Positions 62,201-64,000 of a stretch of 64,000 nucleotides of DNA are shown one piece after another. Below the pieces are notes generated by a model, which saw only the letters and a list, made by a program, of their open reading frames with translations, did no database searches and had not been told where the DNA came from. Position 1 is the stretch's first letter. Each line of letters opens with the position of its first letter. Both the position numbers and the translations under genes were made by a program. This DNA comes from Atopsyche davidsoni (taxonomy: Eukaryota; Arthropoda; Insecta; Trichoptera; Hydrobiosidae): the NCBI GenBank assembly GCA_022113835.1, contig JAILWY010000027.1, positions 6,140,501-6,204,500 on the forward strand. Direction: 5' to 3'.

Positions 62201-64000
62201 TAACTACCCTCTAGAGTAGTTGTTGGTACCGATAGTCGGTACAAGCTTTATCCCTTGCAACCAGTGCTGAATTTATATATGAATACATGTTCATAAACAG
62301 TGTAATAGGACCGTATCTTATAGCTGGAGCAGAAAATGAACTCATAAGGCGCTGTAACCATGTCAAAGAAGATTATATTTTCATCTAATATGCAAGTAAT
62401 AAGAAAACTTAATTGCTCCATTATCGGTGTTATTATCGCTAATTACTTCTAAGGAACACCGTATAGCAATATTTTAATAGTTAAATAATGTTCAAAGTAC
62501 TCAAATATTTTATAGACACACGAGATTTCTTAAACATGTTAAAAATGAATACAAAATCATTTTTGTTTGGGATGCACTAAGATATTGATGATTTTGATAA
62601 TATGTCATTATTTCAGATAGGCCATGCATGTCAATGAATTTAAGAATCAAGTGTATTATGTCATGTTATCGATGAATTCGTCATGCTGCTAAAATTTAAG
62701 CAGTGCCATATTTGTTATTAGTTTTGAGTCTACAAGACTTCTATCTATTTTTTTACGCAGTAAAAATACTCAATGTGTATGTTAAGCTCCAGCATAAGTG
62801 TTTTATATGCGATGGTATCGACAGTCGATCTAATCTTAGAATGAAAATCATACCAAAACGGCGATGAGAAAAAATATTGATTAAAATATCCATATAGTAC
62901 ATATAATGGCACTCTCGAGATATACATGTATTTAGTTGGATTGATTGAATATATAATTTAAGGTTGTATAATCGATATAATCTAGATTGATTGAATGGGA
63001 GAGTTAAACTTTGTAATAAATTATCAGCGAAAAAGGAGAAGAATAGATAGAACAAGACAAATCTTTCGCTTTAAAAATGATTATGGAAAAATAACTATTT
63101 ATATATTTTTAAATAAACAAGAGATTTAAAAAACACGTTTAAATTACTCTCTAGTAAACGTTGTTTTTTATACTGATCTGATATGAAATATTTTAACTGC
63201 ATGAGGACCGGGAGAGTGTTTGTTTTTACAAATATTTCAATTTATTTATCACTTTTTAAATTCCCACTTTTTTCATACGACTTAATGATATTTAATATAT
63301 TAATGTCGCCAACTGTCGGATTACAGTTTTTGTGTGCTTGTAATTAAGATAAAGTGTATATATTATATATGATGAAAACATGTAATAATGCTCCTCTAAC
63401 CTTCTAGGTTTTTTGAAAGATCCATCGCACATTTAGTTTATGTTCCTTTACTCATACTGCGGTTATAAGATAGTTTTATACAATATTGTATTAAATTTTT
63501 TTTTCAACGAAACATACTAAGCAAGCTGTATTCTAAGACTGTGAGTATAGGACTTCCTTGTCAAGATAGAAACTAGTTCAACAAATCATCAAGTCGAACA
63601 TACTTCGACATATCTACAATAGTAGGCACAAACACGTTAGAGATACCCTCTCTAGAGATTGTATAATATCTGTGTAGACATTTTCCCATTGTCTAAGAAT
63701 AATAGACATTCATCTCCTTTTGGTATATTCGTAATTTAATATTTAAATCAATTAATATTAGAAAGTTATTAATTTAATTATACGCTCAGTGATATTAGCA
63801 CCCGCTTAATCATGTTATTCAGGATTCAATCAATATGCTAAATCATATTGATTACAATATTTTAGATCACTGAAATGTAATTATCTTGAATATACGCACG
63901 ATTTCGCAGTATTGCAAAATTTGAGTGGATCAATAATCTTGCCAGCTGTCTCAATTGGAATTCGTCTCCTTTTTTTGACCATATAATCTCTAGCAATAAA
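59216..64000. other. AT-rich non-coding DNA
   Basis: No gene was recognised. Small GC-richer pieces lie at 60630-60720 and 61430-61520. A 75-codon minus-strand frame at 62017-62244 has fairly varied composition but no known motif and no splice context. Confidence 0.5.

Noticed and set aside
1..64000. Known conserved insect microRNAs
   Set aside because: I looked by eye for the mature sequences of about forty conserved insect microRNAs on both strands and saw none; a proper search could still find diverged ones.
1..64000. CRISPR arrays, prokaryotic operons or phage genes
   Set aside because: All supported genes have spliceosomal introns and poly(A) signals; repeats are eukaryotic transposon relics and microsatellites.

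Overview
This is an AT-rich nuclear window from an animal, almost certainly an insect. The intron-split genes, the insect-like protein sequences, the mariner and hAT remnants and the many short inverted-repeat elements all fit. Lepidoptera is my best guess, but nothing in the window proves it. There is no operon, CRISPR array or prokaryotic signal. About 95% of the window is non-coding.

Three protein-coding genes can be built exon by exon. (1) CCR4-NOT deadenylase subunit 6 (twin/CNOT6 type) lies on the minus strand. It has a probable non-coding first exon near 38.65-38.9 kb and two coding exons at 35.43-35.74 and 34.08-34.25 kb, which encode only the N-terminal leucine-rich-repeat half. The second coding exon ends in a clean splice donor, and I found no nuclease-domain exon further left. 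The leftmost 34 kb is therefore probably one very long intron, or the start of one. (2) Mitochondrial ribosomal protein L1 (mRpL1) is complete on the minus strand, with eight coding exons between 42829 and 41003 and 362 codons. (3) TRAPPC1 (Bet5) is complete on the plus strand, with two coding exons between 45762 and 46429 and 145 codons, exactly the family length. mRpL1 and TRAPPC1 are divergently transcribed. The three genes have unrelated housekeeping roles: mRNA deadenylation, mitochondrial translation and ER-Golgi vesicle tethering.

Layout. 1-34 kb is AT-rich non-coding DNA dotted with 70-500 bp GC-richer islands, a broken mariner copy at 14.0-14.4 kb, a long AT microsatellite and a strong G-quadruplex candidate at 22.83 kb. 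34-39 kb is the 5' half of CNOT6. 38.9-39.85 kb is a degenerate triplicated repeat with a small repeat inserted between its first two copies. 41-46.5 kb holds mRpL1 and TRAPPC1. 47.3-48.5 kb is a nearly full-length dead mariner. 49.7-52.3 kb is a nested repeat complex with two inverted-repeat elements, which carry a hammerhead-like fold motif. 52.83-54.23 kb is an internally deleted hAT element that keeps its terminal repeats, its 8-bp target duplication and a remnant of the transposase dimerisation domain. 54-64 kb is non-coding, with a possible Penelope-like endonuclease fragment and a tRNA-SINE-like stretch.

No clearly new biological system is visible. The leads most worth checking are the hammerhead-like motif in the inverted-repeat family, the split CNOT6 gene with its very long intron, and the hAT derivative with internal satellite-like repeats.
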